Assembly: GCF_020715685.1 (NCBI RefSeq)
Contig: NZ_CP085840.1
Coordinates: 2,852,001 to 2,916,000 of the forward strand
From: Dermatobacter hominis
GTDB taxonomy: Bacteria > Actinomycetota > Acidimicrobiia > Acidimicrobiales > Microtrichaceae
Reading direction: 5' to 3'
Length of the DNA stretch: 64,000 bases
The notes below the pieces were generated by a model. It saw only the letters and a program-made list of their open reading frames with translations. It was not told the origin of the DNA and searched no databases. Each line of letters opens with the position of its first letter. Positions within the stretch are counted from its first letter, which is position 1. Shown here one piece after another: positions 1 to 8,053 of this stretch. The position numbers and the translations under genes were made by a program.

Positions 1-218
1 AAGCTGCCCATCAGCTCGGGGCCCATGATCCCGTCGGGGAAGCCCGGGAAGTTCTCGACCTCGGTGGTCAGCATGAGCTGGCCGCCGGGCTGGTCGCTCG
101 TCGAGGACGGCTCGCCCTCGATCATCAGCGGTTCGAGGTCGGCGCGGGCCGAGTAGATGGCGGCCGTCAGCCCGGCGGGGCCGGAGCCGATGATGACGAC
201 GTTGCGCAGGTCGGGCAT
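1..218 (-). CDS. trxB: Thioredoxin reductase, N-terminal part (cut by window edge)
   Basis: NADPH-dependent flavoenzyme that reduces thioredoxin in the cytoplasm. The reverse strand from an ATG at 218 encodes about 72 residues beginning [16 protein letters not shown], the FAD-binding GxGxxG fold, followed by the family-typical GGQL and ENFPGFP stretches. The redox CxxC and NADPH domain lie outside the window. In actinobacteria trxB follows the ECF sigma/anti-sigma pair near the origin, as it does here, which supports the call. Confidence 0.93.
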   Translation of the reverse strand, partial: MPDLRNVVIIGSGPAGLTAAIYSARADLEPLMIEGEPSSTSDQPGGQLMLTTEVENFPGFPDGIMGPELMGS

Positions 219-279
219 GGCGGGTGATCTCCGTTCGGGTTGGGCGGCCGGGGTCGCCCGGGGGGTGAGGGCAGGAGCG

Positions 280-663
280 TCAGGTGGGGACGCGTCCGCG
301 CTTCGACCACAGGACAACACCGACGAGCACGAAGATGATCCCGAAGATGAGGTAGGTCGCCCAGGCGGGCAGGAAGATGGTGAACACGCGGACCAGCCCG
401 ACCAGGAACAGCACGACGATCGGGAGCGCCAGGATCAGCGCGACGACCGCGTAGACCATGCCCTTGGAGATCTCGAGGATCGGGCCGGTCGTGTGGGACC
501 GGACCTTGTCGACCGAGTCGACGATGAGGTCGGTCACCTGGTCGGTCCAGTCGCCGTTGCTGGTCGCCGGTCGGGGGGCCGCGGCGTTCGCGGGCCGTCC
601 GCCGGGCGCCGAGCCGGGTTCCGGCGCGGTGGACGGTGCGGAGGGCGCGGTCGGCTCGCTCAT
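280..663 (-). CDS. Small membrane protein of unknown function
   Basis: 127 residues. The first 40 are Pro/Ala-rich and probably disordered. Residues 40-68 look like a soluble helix. Two hydrophobic helices follow (about 69-95 and 98-120), with a short basic end (SKRGRVPT). It lies between the anti-sigma gene and trxB on the same strand, 114 bases after the anti-sigma gene. No family is recognised. It may be a small envelope protein of the sigma operon, but nothing in the sequence shows its job. Confidence 0.75.
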   Translation of the reverse strand: MSEPTAPSAPSTAPEPGSAPGGRPANAAAPRPATSNGDWTDQVTDLIVDSVDKVRSHTTGPILEISKGMVYAVVALILALPIVVLFLVGLVRVFTIFLPAWATYLIFGIIFVLVGVVLWSKRGRVPT

Positions 664-777
664 GGCGGGGAGCCTAGGGGGCAGGTCGGCGGACGGGCGA
701 CAGGTGACGGGCCACCGCCCCGGTCCGCCGGCTCGGCGCCGCGCCGATCGGGTGGCGCAGCAGCCGGATCGGCCGGT

Positions 778-1623
778 TCAGCCCACCGTCTCGCAGGTGT
801 CGACGAACGCGGCGCGGAGCTCGCCGTCGTCCGCGGCCACGGCCACCAGGGCCTGGCGGCCGTCGAGCAGCACGGTGCCGATGCGGACCCACTGCTCGGA
901 CGGGAACAGGGGGCAGGGCAGCTCGCCCGGCGACCGCGGCACGAGCCGGGCCGGATCGCCCACGGCGGCGCGCAGCTGCGACGCGTCGGCCACCGTCCCG
1001 AGGTCGGGCAGGCCGGCGAGGTCGTCGGCGGCGGCCGCCGAGCCGGCGGTGGGAGCCGAGGCGCGCTGCTCGCCGGCGTCGAACGGCGCCACGGTGGTGG
1101 TCACCGCTGCCCCCTGGTCGCCGCCGCTGTCCGCCTCGGCCGACGGGGCGGCGGTGCTGCGCTCGGTGAGGTCGGCGGAACCCGAGGCGCTGTCGTCGGA
1201 CCCCCCGCTGCCGGCGCTCAGCCCGAGTCCGACGGCGGCCGCGACCAGCACGAGCGCGGCGGCGACGCCGCCCACGACCGACAGTCGGCGCCGCCGGGCC
1301 GTCGCGATCGGCCGGACGACCGGCGGCGCGGCGGGCTCCGGTGCGTCGTCGCAGGCGGTCGACACGTGGTGGCCGGCCGCCGCCAGCGCCGCGGCGATCC
1401 GGTCGCCCGCGCCGGGCGAGAGCTCGTCCGCGTCGGCGATCGCCCCGGCCCGGATCCCCGCCTGCACGGCGCGGAACGACTCGAGGCGCGCCGTCAGCGC
1501 CGGGTCCGCGGCGACCGCTGCCACCTGCTCGTCTGTGGCCTCGCCGTCGAGGACGGCCGTGACCAGCTCGTCGCCGATCGGCTCGTCGGTCGGGTCGTGG
1601 GGAGGCGGGGTCGGGTCGGTCAT
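778..1623 (-). CDS. Probable membrane anti-sigma factor
   Basis: 281 residues: an N-terminal cytoplasmic region of about 110 residues, a basic stop-transfer segment (ARRRR), one transmembrane helix near 115-135, and a Ser/Ala/Thr-rich extracytoplasmic part ending in a small domain with Cys. Its ATG overlaps the sigma-factor stop as ATGA at 1620-1623, so the two are translationally coupled, which is the usual sigma/anti-sigma layout. I do not see the HxxxCxxC zinc anti-sigma motif, so the sigma-binding domain is either divergent or of another type. The role is inferred mainly from position and topology. Confidence 0.7.
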   Translation of the reverse strand: MTDPTPPPHDPTDEPIGDELVTAVLDGEATDEQVAAVAADPALTARLESFRAVQAGIRAGAIADADELSPGAGDRIAAALAAAGHHVSTACDDAPEPAAPPVVRPIATARRRRLSVVGGVAAALVLVAAAVGLGLSAGSGGSDDSASGSADLTERSTAAPSAEADSGGDQGAAVTTTVAPFDAGEQRASAPTAGSAAAADDLAGLPDLGTVADASQLRAAVGDPARLVPRSPGELPCPLFPSEQWVRIGTVLLDGRQALVAVAADDGELRAAFVDTCETVG

Positions 1624-2318
1624 GGCGTGGTCGTCGAGGTCGGTGGCGACGGCTCGGTCGGGCCGCCGTCGCCTGCGGGATCGGCTGCGGGTGCGGTCGG
1701 GTCCTGCGTCGTTCCGACGACGCGACCGCCGTCGGGGTTCCCGTCCGCCGGCGCCACCTGAGCGAGCGCTTCGGCGAGCCGAGCCCGGCCCCGGGCGATG
1801 CGGGAGCGGACCGTGCCCGGCGGGAGGTCCAGGATCTCACCGATCGTGGCGTAGTCGAGGTCGGCGACGTCGCGGAGCACGAGGGGCGTCCGGAAGTCCT
1901 CGGGCAGTCGGTCCAGCGCCGCGGCGAGCTCGGCGCGGTCGCCCGCCCGCACCGCGAGCTCGGCCGGCCCCGGCCCGGCGGCCGGGGGCTCCGGCGCGTG
2001 GTCCCCGTCGATCGGGACCGGCCGTCGGCGTCGTCGGCGCAGCTCGTCCAGGCAGCTGTTGGTGGCGACCCGGTACGCCCACGTCGAGAAGCGCGACCGC
2101 CCGTCGAAGCGGTCCAGGCGCCGGACGATGGCGATCATCGCCTCCTGCGCGGCGTCCTCGGCGTCGGACCGGTCCCGGCACAGCTGCCGGCACACCGCGA
2201 CGATGCGGTCGTGGTGGCGTCGGAGCAGCAGCTCGAGCGCACGGCCGTCGCCGCCGCGTGCCGCCGCGACCAGGTCGTCGTCGGAGCGGTCGGCGCCCGG
2301 TCCGGCCGCGGCGTTCAC
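1620..2318 (-). CDS. ECF RNA polymerase sigma factor (SigM-like position)
   Basis: 232 residues from a GTG that overlaps the kinase stop (GTGA, 2315-2318). Sigma region 2 is clear (DAEDAAQEAMIAIVRRL, then FSTWAYRVATNSCLDELR) and so is region 4 (LPEDFRTPLVLRDVADLDYATIGEIL, then GTVRSRIARGR). No regions 1 or 3 are present, as expected for an ECF sigma. It recruits RNA polymerase to stress or envelope promoters. The Pro/Thr-rich tail of about 45 residues is unusual. Gene order next to trxB matches mycobacterial sigM, but orthology is inferred from context. Confidence 0.93.
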   Translation of the reverse strand: MNAAAGPGADRSDDDLVAAARGGDGRALELLLRRHHDRIVAVCRQLCRDRSDAEDAAQEAMIAIVRRLDRFDGRSRFSTWAYRVATNSCLDELRRRRRRPVPIDGDHAPEPPAAGPGPAELAVRAGDRAELAAALDRLPEDFRTPLVLRDVADLDYATIGEILDLPPGTVRSRIARGRARLAEALAQVAPADGNPDGGRVVGTTQDPTAPAADPAGDGGPTEPSPPTSTTTP

Positions 2319-3877
2319 GCGCTCGGCACGCCGATCGCCACGACCTCCTGCACCTCGACGCGGTGCCGCGAGCCCTTGCTCGGCTCGCCGAGGTCGGTGA
2401 TCCAGACGACCACCGTGCTCCCGGTGGCGCCACCGAGGTCCACGCTGACCTGTCCCCGGACGTCCTCCACGGTGCCGGCCGGGGTGGCGCCCGCGAGCGA
2501 GTCGGGGCCCGGGGGCCCGTCGAGGACGAAGACCTGGCCCGACCAGCCGTTGGTCGACCCGGTGATGCGGACGCTCTCGAGGGCCGAGCGCTGCGAGAGC
2601 TCGAGCACCAGGCCCACGCCGGTCTTGTCGCCGAAGAAGTCCGACTGGTCGTAGGTCTCGGTGCGCCAGGCGCTGCGGTCGTCGCCGTCGGCGGCGCGCC
2701 CGGCCATGCTGTCGTTCTCGCCCGCGGCGCCCGAGCCCTGCGGGTCGTACGAGCTCATCGAGGCCACCGGCAGCGGCGCGGCGGCGGCGATGGTCGTGGT
2801 CGTCGAGGCGTCGGAGGTGCCGGTCGACCGGGACTCGCGCAGCAGCAGGCCGGCCACGATGATCGCGACCGCGATGAGCAGGATGACGAACGCCGGCAGC
2901 AGCCAACGGCGCTCGGAGCGCCCGAAGCTCTGAGGTTCGGGGTCGGCCGTCGGCGCCGGTTCGGGCGGCGGCGGGCCGGGCGGGGGAGCCGGGACGTTGA
3001 CCTCGGTCCGGAGCAGCGCGGCGCGGAAGTCGGCGGCCGAGCTGAACCGGTCGTCGGGGTCGCGCTCGAGGGACCGCATCAGCGCGTCGGCCAGTCGGGG
3101 TGGCACGTCGGCGCGCAGGCGCCGGGGGTCGACCGGCGTCGTGTGGAGCCGGGCGAGCGCGACCGCGGCGCCGGTGTCGCCCTCGAACGGGACGCGCCCG
3201 GTCAGGCACTCGTACATCACGAGGCCCAGCGCGTAGAGGTCGGCGCGGGCGTCGACGTCGGAGCCCGTGAGCTGCTCGGGCGCGAGGTACGAGGCCGTGC
3301 CGATCAGCGAGCCGTCGCGCGTCAGCTCCGTCTGGTCGTCGGCCTTGGCGATGCCGAAGTCGGCGATCTTCACGCGGCCGTCGTCGCAGAGGAGGATGTT
3401 CGACGGCTTCACGTCCCGGTGGACCAGCCCGGCCCGGTGGGCGGCCTCGAGCGCGTCGAGCAGCCGCAGGCCGATTCGCATCGTCGTGTCGGGGTCGATC
3501 GTTCCCCGCTCGTCGATCAGCTGCCGCAGCGTCGTCGCCTGCAGCAGCTCCATGACGATCGCCTCGTGGCCGCCGTCGCTGCAGGTGTCGTAGACGCCGA
3601 CGATGCCGGGATCGTTGAGGCGGGCGGCGGCGATCGCCTCCTGGCGGAACCGGCGCACGAGCGAGTCGTCGTCCGCGAGGTGGGGATGGAGGACCTTGAC
3701 CGCGACCCGCCGGCCGAGGACGTCGTCGGTCCCCTCCCAGACCTGGGCCATGCCGCCCGCACCGATCATCCGGTCCAGTCGGTAGCGGCCGCACAGGGTG
3801 GTGCCGGCGAGCTTCCCCGCCTGGAGCGACCCCCGGGTGAGGTCGATCGGGCCGGAGCCGACCTGCGTCTCATCCAC
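2315..3877 (-). CDS. Membrane Ser/Thr protein kinase with extracellular ligand-like domain (MviN C-half equivalent)
   Basis: 520 residues. The N-terminal PknB-type kinase domain (about 30-290) has a glycine loop GAGGMAQV, lysine K61 in VAVKVL, E80, HRDVKPSN (D155), DFG (D173) and APE, so it should be catalytically active. A Pro-rich linker, one transmembrane helix (about 330-350) and an outside domain resembling an F5/8C or carbohydrate-binding jelly roll follow. In mycobacteria this kinase-TM-jelly-roll module is the C-terminal half of MviN (Rv3910), where the kinase is a pseudokinase fused to the lipid II flippase MurJ. Here it is a separate gene with complete motifs and no MurJ beside it. 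It is co-transcribed with DUF6049 (11-base gap) and the sigma factor. Confidence 0.92.
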   Translation of the reverse strand: MDETQVGSGPIDLTRGSLQAGKLAGTTLCGRYRLDRMIGAGGMAQVWEGTDDVLGRRVAVKVLHPHLADDDSLVRRFRQEAIAAARLNDPGIVGVYDTCSDGGHEAIVMELLQATTLRQLIDERGTIDPDTTMRIGLRLLDALEAAHRAGLVHRDVKPSNILLCDDGRVKIADFGIAKADDQTELTRDGSLIGTASYLAPEQLTGSDVDARADLYALGLVMYECLTGRVPFEGDTGAAVALARLHTTPVDPRRLRADVPPRLADALMRSLERDPDDRFSSAADFRAALLRTEVNVPAPPPGPPPPEPAPTADPEPQSFGRSERRWLLPAFVILLIAVAIIVAGLLLRESRSTGTSDASTTTTIAAAAPLPVASMSSYDPQGSGAAGENDSMAGRAADGDDRSAWRTETYDQSDFFGDKTGVGLVLELSQRSALESVRITGSTNGWSGQVFVLDGPPGPDSLAGATPAGTVEDVRGQVSVDLGGATGSTVVVWITDLGEPSKGSRHRVEVQEVVAIGVPSA

Positions 3878-3888
3878 CTGGGTCCACG

Positions 3889-6144
3889 CTACCGGCCCGT
3901 CCCGGCTCTGGCGGCCGCACCCCGGGGCCGGCGCACCACGATCGGCGGGTCGTCGTCGGGCGCGACCGCACCGCCCTCGGCTGCGCCGTCGCTCGAGCCC
4001 TCGGCTGCGCCGTCCGGGGCGCCATCGGTACCGAGCGGCTGAGCGGTCGGACCGGGCGCCGGCTCGTCCGTGCCGTCACCCGGCGGCGGACCCCCACCGG
4101 GCCCGTCGCGCCGCCGGCGGCGGTCCCGGCGGATCGTCAGGAACCACCATCCGGCCAGGAAGAGCAGCGAGAGGACCGACAGCGCGGCGCCGACGCCGGA
4201 GATGGTCGACGAGCTCACGGGGATCGCGACGGACGGCAGCACGATCTCGCCGTCGGGCGAGGACGCGTCGACGCGCAGGGTGGTGCCGCCCGGCGCCCGG
4301 GTGGTGACCTCGACGTCGATGCGGTTCTCGCCGGGGTGCAGGGTGACGACCCGGCGGTCCGCTCCCTCGACGTCGAGGCGCACCGACCGGACCCAGATCT
4401 CGACCTCCACGTCGTAGGGCAGGTCGTTGCGGAACCGCAGCGGGATGGTCGAGTCCTGGCTCGTGAGGAGCACCCGCCGTGACTTCGGCATCTCGATCCG
4501 CCCGGCCAGCGCGTCGATGTCGGCGGCGATCCTCGAGTGGTAGGCGTCGCGCTCCGAGGCCGTCATCGTGCGGTCGAGCGTCTGGGCGTCGAGCAGCTCC
4601 CACTCCGCCGCCTCGGCCGTGGCCGACGGCGCCATCGAGCGGAACCCGTCGATCCGGGCCCGGGTGTCGACGACGGCCCGCACCGCCGGTCCCTGGTCCG
4701 CGCCCGACTGCGCCGGGAGCTGGCCGGTCACCTCGGTGCCGTCGACGACCGCCGGTGAGGGGGGCACGGCCTCGGCCGCCGTGGTGATCGGCCCGGGTGC
4801 GGACACGGCGGCCAGCAGCGCGGCGACGACGGCGGGGTCGGTCGACGGCGGGATGGACAGCACGGCGCTCGGTCCGGGGAACGCGTCCTCCGAGCCCGAC
4901 GCGGTGAACCACGTGGCCATGAGGGCGGTGACGACCTGGTTGGCCCGCTGGCCCACGCCGACGTCACCGGCGAGCAGCGAGGTCAGGTCGGGGTCGGGCG
5001 AGGTGGCGGTGAGCGGCGAGGGGACGACCCCGACCGCGCTCGTGGTGACGGCCACCGGGTCGAGCTCGCGGTCGGTCAGCCGCACCCGGTCGGCGGCGGT
5101 CACCAGCCGCTGCACCCCGAACGCCTCGAGCAGCTCGAGCGACGGCGTGGTCACGGTGTCGTCGAACCAGGTGGCCGGCGCCGGGTCGGTGCCGAGCGCC
5201 TCGCGGATCGCGGTGTTGCCCAGCGCGACCTGGCGGAGCACCTCGGCGCCGCCGTCGTCCGCGCCCACGAGGCCACCGGTGTCGACCGCGACGTAGGGCA
5301 TGCGGGCGACGGTCACGGCGTGGCCCGGATCCGCCACCGCGTCCCGCAGGCGGCGCAGGGCGTCGCGGTCGGCGGGGTCCTCGGACCTCGACAGCGCGTC
5401 GAGGAGGTTGGGCCGGACGGCGAGCGTGAGCGGCGCCTGGGGGAACGTGGACACCAGCGTGGCGGCACCGGCGAGCGAGCTGCGGGTGGCGGCATCGAGC
5501 TCGCTCTCGCCGGTGGGCGACAGCGCGGCCGGACCGTCGACCAGCGTGAACAGCGACAGCGACATCGTGGCGGGTGCGCCGTCGGGCGTGGTCGGCATCT
5601 CGTCGGGCAGCCGGTTGAGGAACACCGTCGTCGAGGCCAGCTCCTCGCCGGCCGCGTCGGTGACGCTGATCGACACCGGGTGCACGCCGGGGTTCGGCAG
5701 CAGCAACCGATCCGAGGTGCCCGACCGGCTGGACCGGATCGGCACGTCGAGCACCACGCCGACGGTCGGGTCGCCGAGCTCGGCGAGCGGCCGGCTCTGC
5801 GGGGACTGCATCATCCCGGGCAGCTCCTCGCCGGCGATGGCCCGGTCGACGGCGTCGCGCAGCGACGAGGAGCCCGAGGCCCGGAGCCGCTGGTGCACCG
5901 CGGTGCGCACGACGGCGTCGGGGGGCAGCGGTCCCTCGACGCGCAGCTCGACGCGGAAGTCGCCGTCGGCCTGGACCCAGGGCGTGGCCGACGTGACGCG
6001 GATCGAGGTCGTCGCCGGGTCCTGCGCGGGGCGGGCGCCGGCGCCCGGGGCGAGGGCCGCGACGAGGAGCGCACCGATCCCGGCGACGAGCAGCAGCGTC
6101 CGCGTGGCGCTCGTGGGACGGGCCTGCGTCCGTACGGCGCTCAT
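3889..6144 (-). CDS. DUF6049 family exported/membrane-anchored protein
   Basis: About 751 residues. I start at the ATG at 6144 rather than the longer open frame because it overlaps the upstream stop (ATGA, 6141-6144) and gives a clean signal sequence (TLLLVAGIGALLVAALAPGAGA). A large extracytoplasmic region with repeated beta-rich segments follows, then one C-terminal transmembrane helix (about 665-685) and a basic, Gly/Pro-rich cytoplasmic tail. The homologous mycobacterial gene (Rv3909) sits just upstream of mviN. The biochemical role is unknown; a cell-envelope role is inferred from neighbours. Confidence 0.85.
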   Translation of the reverse strand: MSAVRTQARPTSATRTLLLVAGIGALLVAALAPGAGARPAQDPATTSIRVTSATPWVQADGDFRVELRVEGPLPPDAVVRTAVHQRLRASGSSSLRDAVDRAIAGEELPGMMQSPQSRPLAELGDPTVGVVLDVPIRSSRSGTSDRLLLPNPGVHPVSISVTDAAGEELASTTVFLNRLPDEMPTTPDGAPATMSLSLFTLVDGPAALSPTGESELDAATRSSLAGAATLVSTFPQAPLTLAVRPNLLDALSRSEDPADRDALRRLRDAVADPGHAVTVARMPYVAVDTGGLVGADDGGAEVLRQVALGNTAIREALGTDPAPATWFDDTVTTPSLELLEAFGVQRLVTAADRVRLTDRELDPVAVTTSAVGVVPSPLTATSPDPDLTSLLAGDVGVGQRANQVVTALMATWFTASGSEDAFPGPSAVLSIPPSTDPAVVAALLAAVSAPGPITTAAEAVPPSPAVVDGTEVTGQLPAQSGADQGPAVRAVVDTRARIDGFRSMAPSATAEAAEWELLDAQTLDRTMTASERDAYHSRIAADIDALAGRIEMPKSRRVLLTSQDSTIPLRFRNDLPYDVEVEIWVRSVRLDVEGADRRVVTLHPGENRIDVEVTTRAPGGTTLRVDASSPDGEIVLPSVAIPVSSSTISGVGAALSVLSLLFLAGWWFLTIRRDRRRRRDGPGGGPPPGDGTDEPAPGPTAQPLGTDGAPDGAAEGSSDGAAEGGAVAPDDDPPIVVRRPRGAAARAGTGR

Positions 6145-6860
6145 GGAACAGGACGGTGCAGGACGACGAGGTCGGTCGGCGTCGGCCGGAACCCGAGCCG
6201 CTCGTACAGGTCCAGGGCCCGCAGGTTCTCCTGCTGCGTGTTGACCAGGAGCCGCCGGCACCGGCGTCGCGCCGACCAGCGGAGCGCGTCGACCACGAGC
6301 GCGCTCCCGACCCCCCGCCCGGCGAGGTCGGGGTCGGTGGCGAGGCGCTGGAGGAACCCCTGCCCGGCGCCGCGGCCGGTGATGGCGTAGCCGATGGTGC
6401 GGTCGCCCTCGGCGGCGACGCGGAAGCGGGTCACGGGCGTCGCCTGCTCGGCCTCGGTCATGGCGGTCCGGTCGAGGCGCCAGAACGTCGGGAACGCACG
6501 GCCGTCGACGGTGAGCGCCGCGTCGCGGTCGTGGCGGCGGGCCCGTCGCAGCCGCACCCTGCCGTCGAGCGGAGGCCGCGGCGGGTCGAGGTCGCGCAGG
6601 TCGTGGGCCAGCACCCGCAGGCGGTCGTACTCGGTGAAGCCGGCCTCGGTGAAGGAGCCGGACTCGGACGGGTGCAGGGCCGAGGTGATCACCGACGTGT
6701 AGCCGGCCTCGGCGATCCGGTGGAGGCAGCCGCGCAGGCCCTCGACCGACGGCCCCCCGACCTGCGGCTGGAGCGCCAGGTAGGCGATGCGGTCGTCAGC
6801 GTGCCAGGGACCGACGCGGAAGCGGTCCTCCCCGACGCTCAGCAGCTGACGGCTCGCCAT
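6141..6860 (-). CDS. GNAT-family N-acetyltransferase
   Basis: 239 residues. The C-terminal half is a GNAT fold: IGYAITGRGAGQGFLQRLATD, then DLAGRGVGSALVVDAL (the acetyl-CoA pyrophosphate loop R/Q-x-x-G-x-G/A) and LYERLGFRP. The N-terminal 110 residues are less conserved and may form a second, degenerate GNAT-like domain. Substrate is unknown. It is first in the minus-strand operon and its stop overlaps the DUF6049 start. It occupies roughly the position of the NUDIX gene (mutT4) of mycobacteria. Confidence 0.85.
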   Translation of the reverse strand: MASRQLLSVGEDRFRVGPWHADDRIAYLALQPQVGGPSVEGLRGCLHRIAEAGYTSVITSALHPSESGSFTEAGFTEYDRLRVLAHDLRDLDPPRPPLDGRVRLRRARRHDRDAALTVDGRAFPTFWRLDRTAMTEAEQATPVTRFRVAAEGDRTIGYAITGRGAGQGFLQRLATDPDLAGRGVGSALVVDALRWSARRRCRRLLVNTQQENLRALDLYERLGFRPTPTDLVVLHRPVP

Positions 6861-7021
6861 GGTCCTGCAGGTGCTCCAGACGGTCTCGGGCGGGTGCGGC
6901 GACCCGGGATCGTGGGGTGCGCCCCGCTCGTCGCGGGCCGATCCGGGCGGTGACCAACGATAGGTCCGATCGGTGGCGGGACGCCGTACCCGGCGGCCGG
7001 GGGACGGGCACCGACCGTCAC

Positions 7022-7027
7022 TACGCT
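7022..7027 (+). promoter_or_regulatory. -10 box of a likely leaderless promoter
   Basis: TACGCT lies 6 bases before the GTG at 7034, so transcription would begin at or next to the start codon. No Shine-Dalgarno is visible. The site supports the downstream GTG over the longer frame that begins at 6917. Confidence 0.55.
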
Positions 7028-7033
7028 GGGGCG

Positions 7034-8053
7034 GTGGCCGTGCTCGTGTACGCCGACGACCGGTTCCTGTCGCACGACACGGGGCCCTTCCACCCGGAGC
7101 GCCCGGATCGGCTCACCGCGGTCGGCGACGGCCTCGTCCTGGCGGGTGTCGACGACTCCGTGGAGCGGGTGCTCGCCCGCCCGGCCACCGACGAGGAGCT
7201 GCAGCGGGTGCACCCCGACGCCTTCGTCCGAGGCATCGAGCAGTTCTGCCGCTCGGGCCGCACGCACATCGACGGCGACACGGTGGTGTCCGAGCGGTCC
7301 GCCGAGCTGTCGCGGCTCGGTTCGGGCGCCGGGCTGGACGCGGTCGAGCGCCTGGCCGCCGGGCAGGCCGACGCCGCGTTCGTCGCGCCCCGACCGCCCG
7401 GTCACCACGCCACGGCCACCCGGGCGATGGGCTTCTGCCTCTACAACCACGTCGCCGTGGCGGCGGCGGCGCTGGTCGACGCGGGGGAGCGGGTGGCGAT
7501 CGTCGACATCGACGCCCACCACGGCAACGGCACCCAGGACATCTTCTACCGGGACCCCGACGTCCTCTACGTGAGCTGGCACCAGCATCCGCTCTACCCG
7601 GGCACCGGCATGGCCCGCGAGGTCGGCGCCGGGCCCGGCCACGGCACCACCCTGAACCTCCCGATGCCCCCCGGGGCCACCGGCGACCGCTACCGCACCT
7701 CGTTCGAGGAGCTGGTCGCCCCTGCGATCCGGGCGCACGGTGCCACGTGGATCCTCGTCTCGGCCGGCTTCGACGCCCACCGCGACGACCCGCTCACCGA
7801 CCTGGGCCTCACGTCGGGCGACTACGCCGACCTCGTCGCCGACCTCCTCGGGCTCGTCCCGGCGGGACGCCGGCTGGTCTTCCTCGAGGGCGGCTACGAC
7901 CTCGAGGCGATCGCCAACTCGACGGCCGCGACCGTCGCCGCGCTCTTCGGCGAGCGCCTGCACCCCGAGCCGCCGAGCTCCGGTGGTCCGGGCGACGACG
8001 TCGTCGAACGCGTGACGGCCGTGCGCGAGCGCATCGGTAGCCTCGAGCCGTGA
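7034..8053 (+). CDS. Histone deacetylase-like / acetoin-utilisation (AcuC-type) amidohydrolase
   Basis: 339 residues. The zinc-hydrolase motifs of class II histone deacetylases are present: RPPGHHA, FCLYNHVAVAA, IVDIDAHHGNGTQDIFY, the Zn-binding SAGFDAHRDDPL and EGGYD. Bacterial members hydrolyse acetylated polyamines, lysines or other amides. The open frame extends back to 6917, but the GTG at 7034 is preceded by a TACGCT box at leaderless spacing and gives the usual family N-terminus. Its stop overlaps the start of the CCA enzyme (GTGA at 8050), so the two are coupled. Substrate cannot be read from sequence. Confidence 0.93.
   Translation: MAVLVYADDRFLSHDTGPFHPERPDRLTAVGDGLVLAGVDDSVERVLARPATDEELQRVHPDAFVRGIEQFCRSGRTHIDGDTVVSERSAELSRLGSGAGLDAVERLAAGQADAAFVAPRPPGHHATATRAMGFCLYNHVAVAAAALVDAGERVAIVDIDAHHGNGTQDIFYRDPDVLYVSWHQHPLYPGTGMAREVGAGPGHGTTLNLPMPPGATGDRYRTSFEELVAPAIRAHGATWILVSAGFDAHRDDPLTDLGLTSGDYADLVADLLGLVPAGRRLVFLEGGYDLEAIANSTAATVAALFGERLHPEPPSSGGPGDDVVERVTAVRERIGSLEP

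Noticed and set aside
3878-3888. Remnant of murJ between DUF6049 and the kinase
   Set aside because: Only 11 bases separate the genes, so there is no room for a remnant.
458-4042. A 1194-residue open frame on the plus strand
   Set aside because: Antisense to anti-sigma, sigma and kinase genes, which have clear motifs; the plus-strand product is Arg/Pro/Ala noise.
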